Source: Pseudomonadota bacterium
GTDB lineage: Bacteria > Pseudomonadota > Gammaproteobacteria > Burkholderiales > Burkholderiaceae_D
Direction of reading: 5' to 3'
Assembly: GCA_023392035.1 (NCBI GenBank)
Contig: JAEVZY010000256.1
Span: 1 to 5,156 of the forward strand
Length of the DNA: 5,156 bases
Shown here: piece by piece, positions 4,755-5,156 of the stretch
Layout of the letters: every line of letters starts with the position of its first letter
Position numbering within the stretch: the first letter of the stretch is position 1
Made by a program: the position numbers and the translations under genes
The notes under the pieces: generated by a model
Told to the model about the DNA's origin: nothing
What the model saw: only the letters and a program-made list of their open reading frames with translations
The model's database searches: none

Positions 4755-4769
4755 TGTGTGGGGAGCTCG

Positions 4770-5138
4770 TTATTTGTTGAGGATATCGTGCGGCGTGGCG
4801 GAGACGATCTCGCCGTAGTGCGGCACGAAAGCCGCGCCGCCGCCCTCGATCATACCCACGAATGCCGGTTTGATCTCTTCAGCCAGGATTTTGCGGATGC
4901 GCGCATGCTCTTCAATGTCGCTCCATTCCGCAATCAGCCAGAAGCGCAGCGGATCCTTCACGTCCTGCACCAGCACGCCATCCTTCACCTGGGCCTTGGA
5001 CTTGTGCATGGGATTGCCGTCGGAATAATCGAACTGGTTGAACAGCTTGACGAATTCCTTGGGGTCGCTGCCGGCCTTGAGCTTGAAGTCGTAGATGTGG
5101 AAGAAATTGCCTTCGCTTGCGAGTGCTTCGACTGCCAT
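4770..5138 (-). CDS. Small ABM-like (dimeric alpha/beta barrel) protein
   Basis: The 122-residue product has no signal peptide or membrane segment and starts at the ATG at 5138 behind a strong Shine-Dalgarno. Its pattern suits the antibiotic-biosynthesis-monooxygenase-like ferredoxin fold: a strand (FFHIYDFKLKAG, 12-23), a helix (PKEFVKLFNQFDY, 26-38), a strand ending in DGVLVQDVKDPLRFWLIAEW (53-72), a helix (SDIEEHARIRKILAE, 73-87), and a final segment with Phe/His (FVPHYGEIVS, 104-113). Such proteins include small cofactor-free oxygenases, decarboxylating enzymes and stress-related barrel proteins, but many have no known reaction and no catalytic set can be named here. As first visible gene of the operon with the GST and amidase subunits it may act on the same substrate. 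The family call rests on pattern only. Confidence 0.6.
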   Translation of the reverse strand: MAVEALASEGNFFHIYDFKLKAGSDPKEFVKLFNQFDYSDGNPMHKSKAQVKDGVLVQDVKDPLRFWLIAEWSDIEEHARIRKILAEEIKPAFVGMIEGGGAAFVPHYGEIVSATPHDILNK

Positions 5139-5144
5139 GATGGG

Positions 5145-5151
5145 TCTCCTT
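5145..5151 (-). promoter_or_regulatory. Strong Shine-Dalgarno of the ABM-like gene
   Basis: On the minus strand AAGGAGA sits 6 bases before the ATG at 5138. It is the best ribosome-binding site in the operon. The promoter, or an upstream gene of the operon, lies outside the window. Confidence 0.75.
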
Positions 5152-5156
5152 GGGGG

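Overview
The window is GC-rich DNA whose genes look most like those of Burkholderiales (Betaproteobacteria), possibly an Oxalobacteraceae/Herbaspirillum-type genome. This placement is an inference from codon use, protein style and gene order; no rRNA or other phylogenetic marker is present.

Layout. (1) Positions 1-855 hold a divergent pair. A DUF411 CGCC-motif exported metal-binding protein (minus strand, C-terminus cut by the window edge) faces a small exported His-rich protein with two cysteines (plus strand). They share a ~185-bp intergenic region carrying tandem TTAC/TGTAAC and CTGAC words spaced like OmpR-type response-regulator boxes. The pair suggests a periplasmic copper/metal response module. 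(2) Positions 863-2599 are a stretch bounded by two direct copies of a 51-bp identical sequence (57 bp with one mismatch), 1,680 bp apart. The copy at 2543 is the true 3' end of the amidase gene. The copy at 863 is a displaced duplicate of that end, beside the His-rich gene. Between them are one full-length class II Fic adenylyltransferase gene (minus strand), a cluster of ACTCCAC words and two imperfect palindromes just past the fic stop, and a 332-bp leader region with no convincing gene. By eye the fic segment is less GC-rich than its flanks. The arrangement looks like a small foreign cassette inserted at a gene's 3' end with the end regenerated, as integrative elements do, but no integrase or transposase lies inside it. 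(3) Positions 2543-5138 are a tight minus-strand operon: ABM-like small protein -> zeta-class GST (maleylacetoacetate isomerase type) -> 58-aa DUF4089/AtzG-like subunit -> AtzE-family amidase. The gaps are 15 bp, 2 bp and a 4-bp overlap. The last two genes correspond to the AtzG-AtzE (HpxX-HpxY) pair, a two-subunit amidohydrolase. The GST and ABM-like partners suggest a catabolic pathway with isomerisation and C-N bond hydrolysis, substrate unknown.

The two most interesting signals are the direct-repeat-bounded fic cassette and the phased ACTCCAC/palindrome array beside fic. No CRISPR array, tRNA, rRNA or recognisable insertion sequence was seen.
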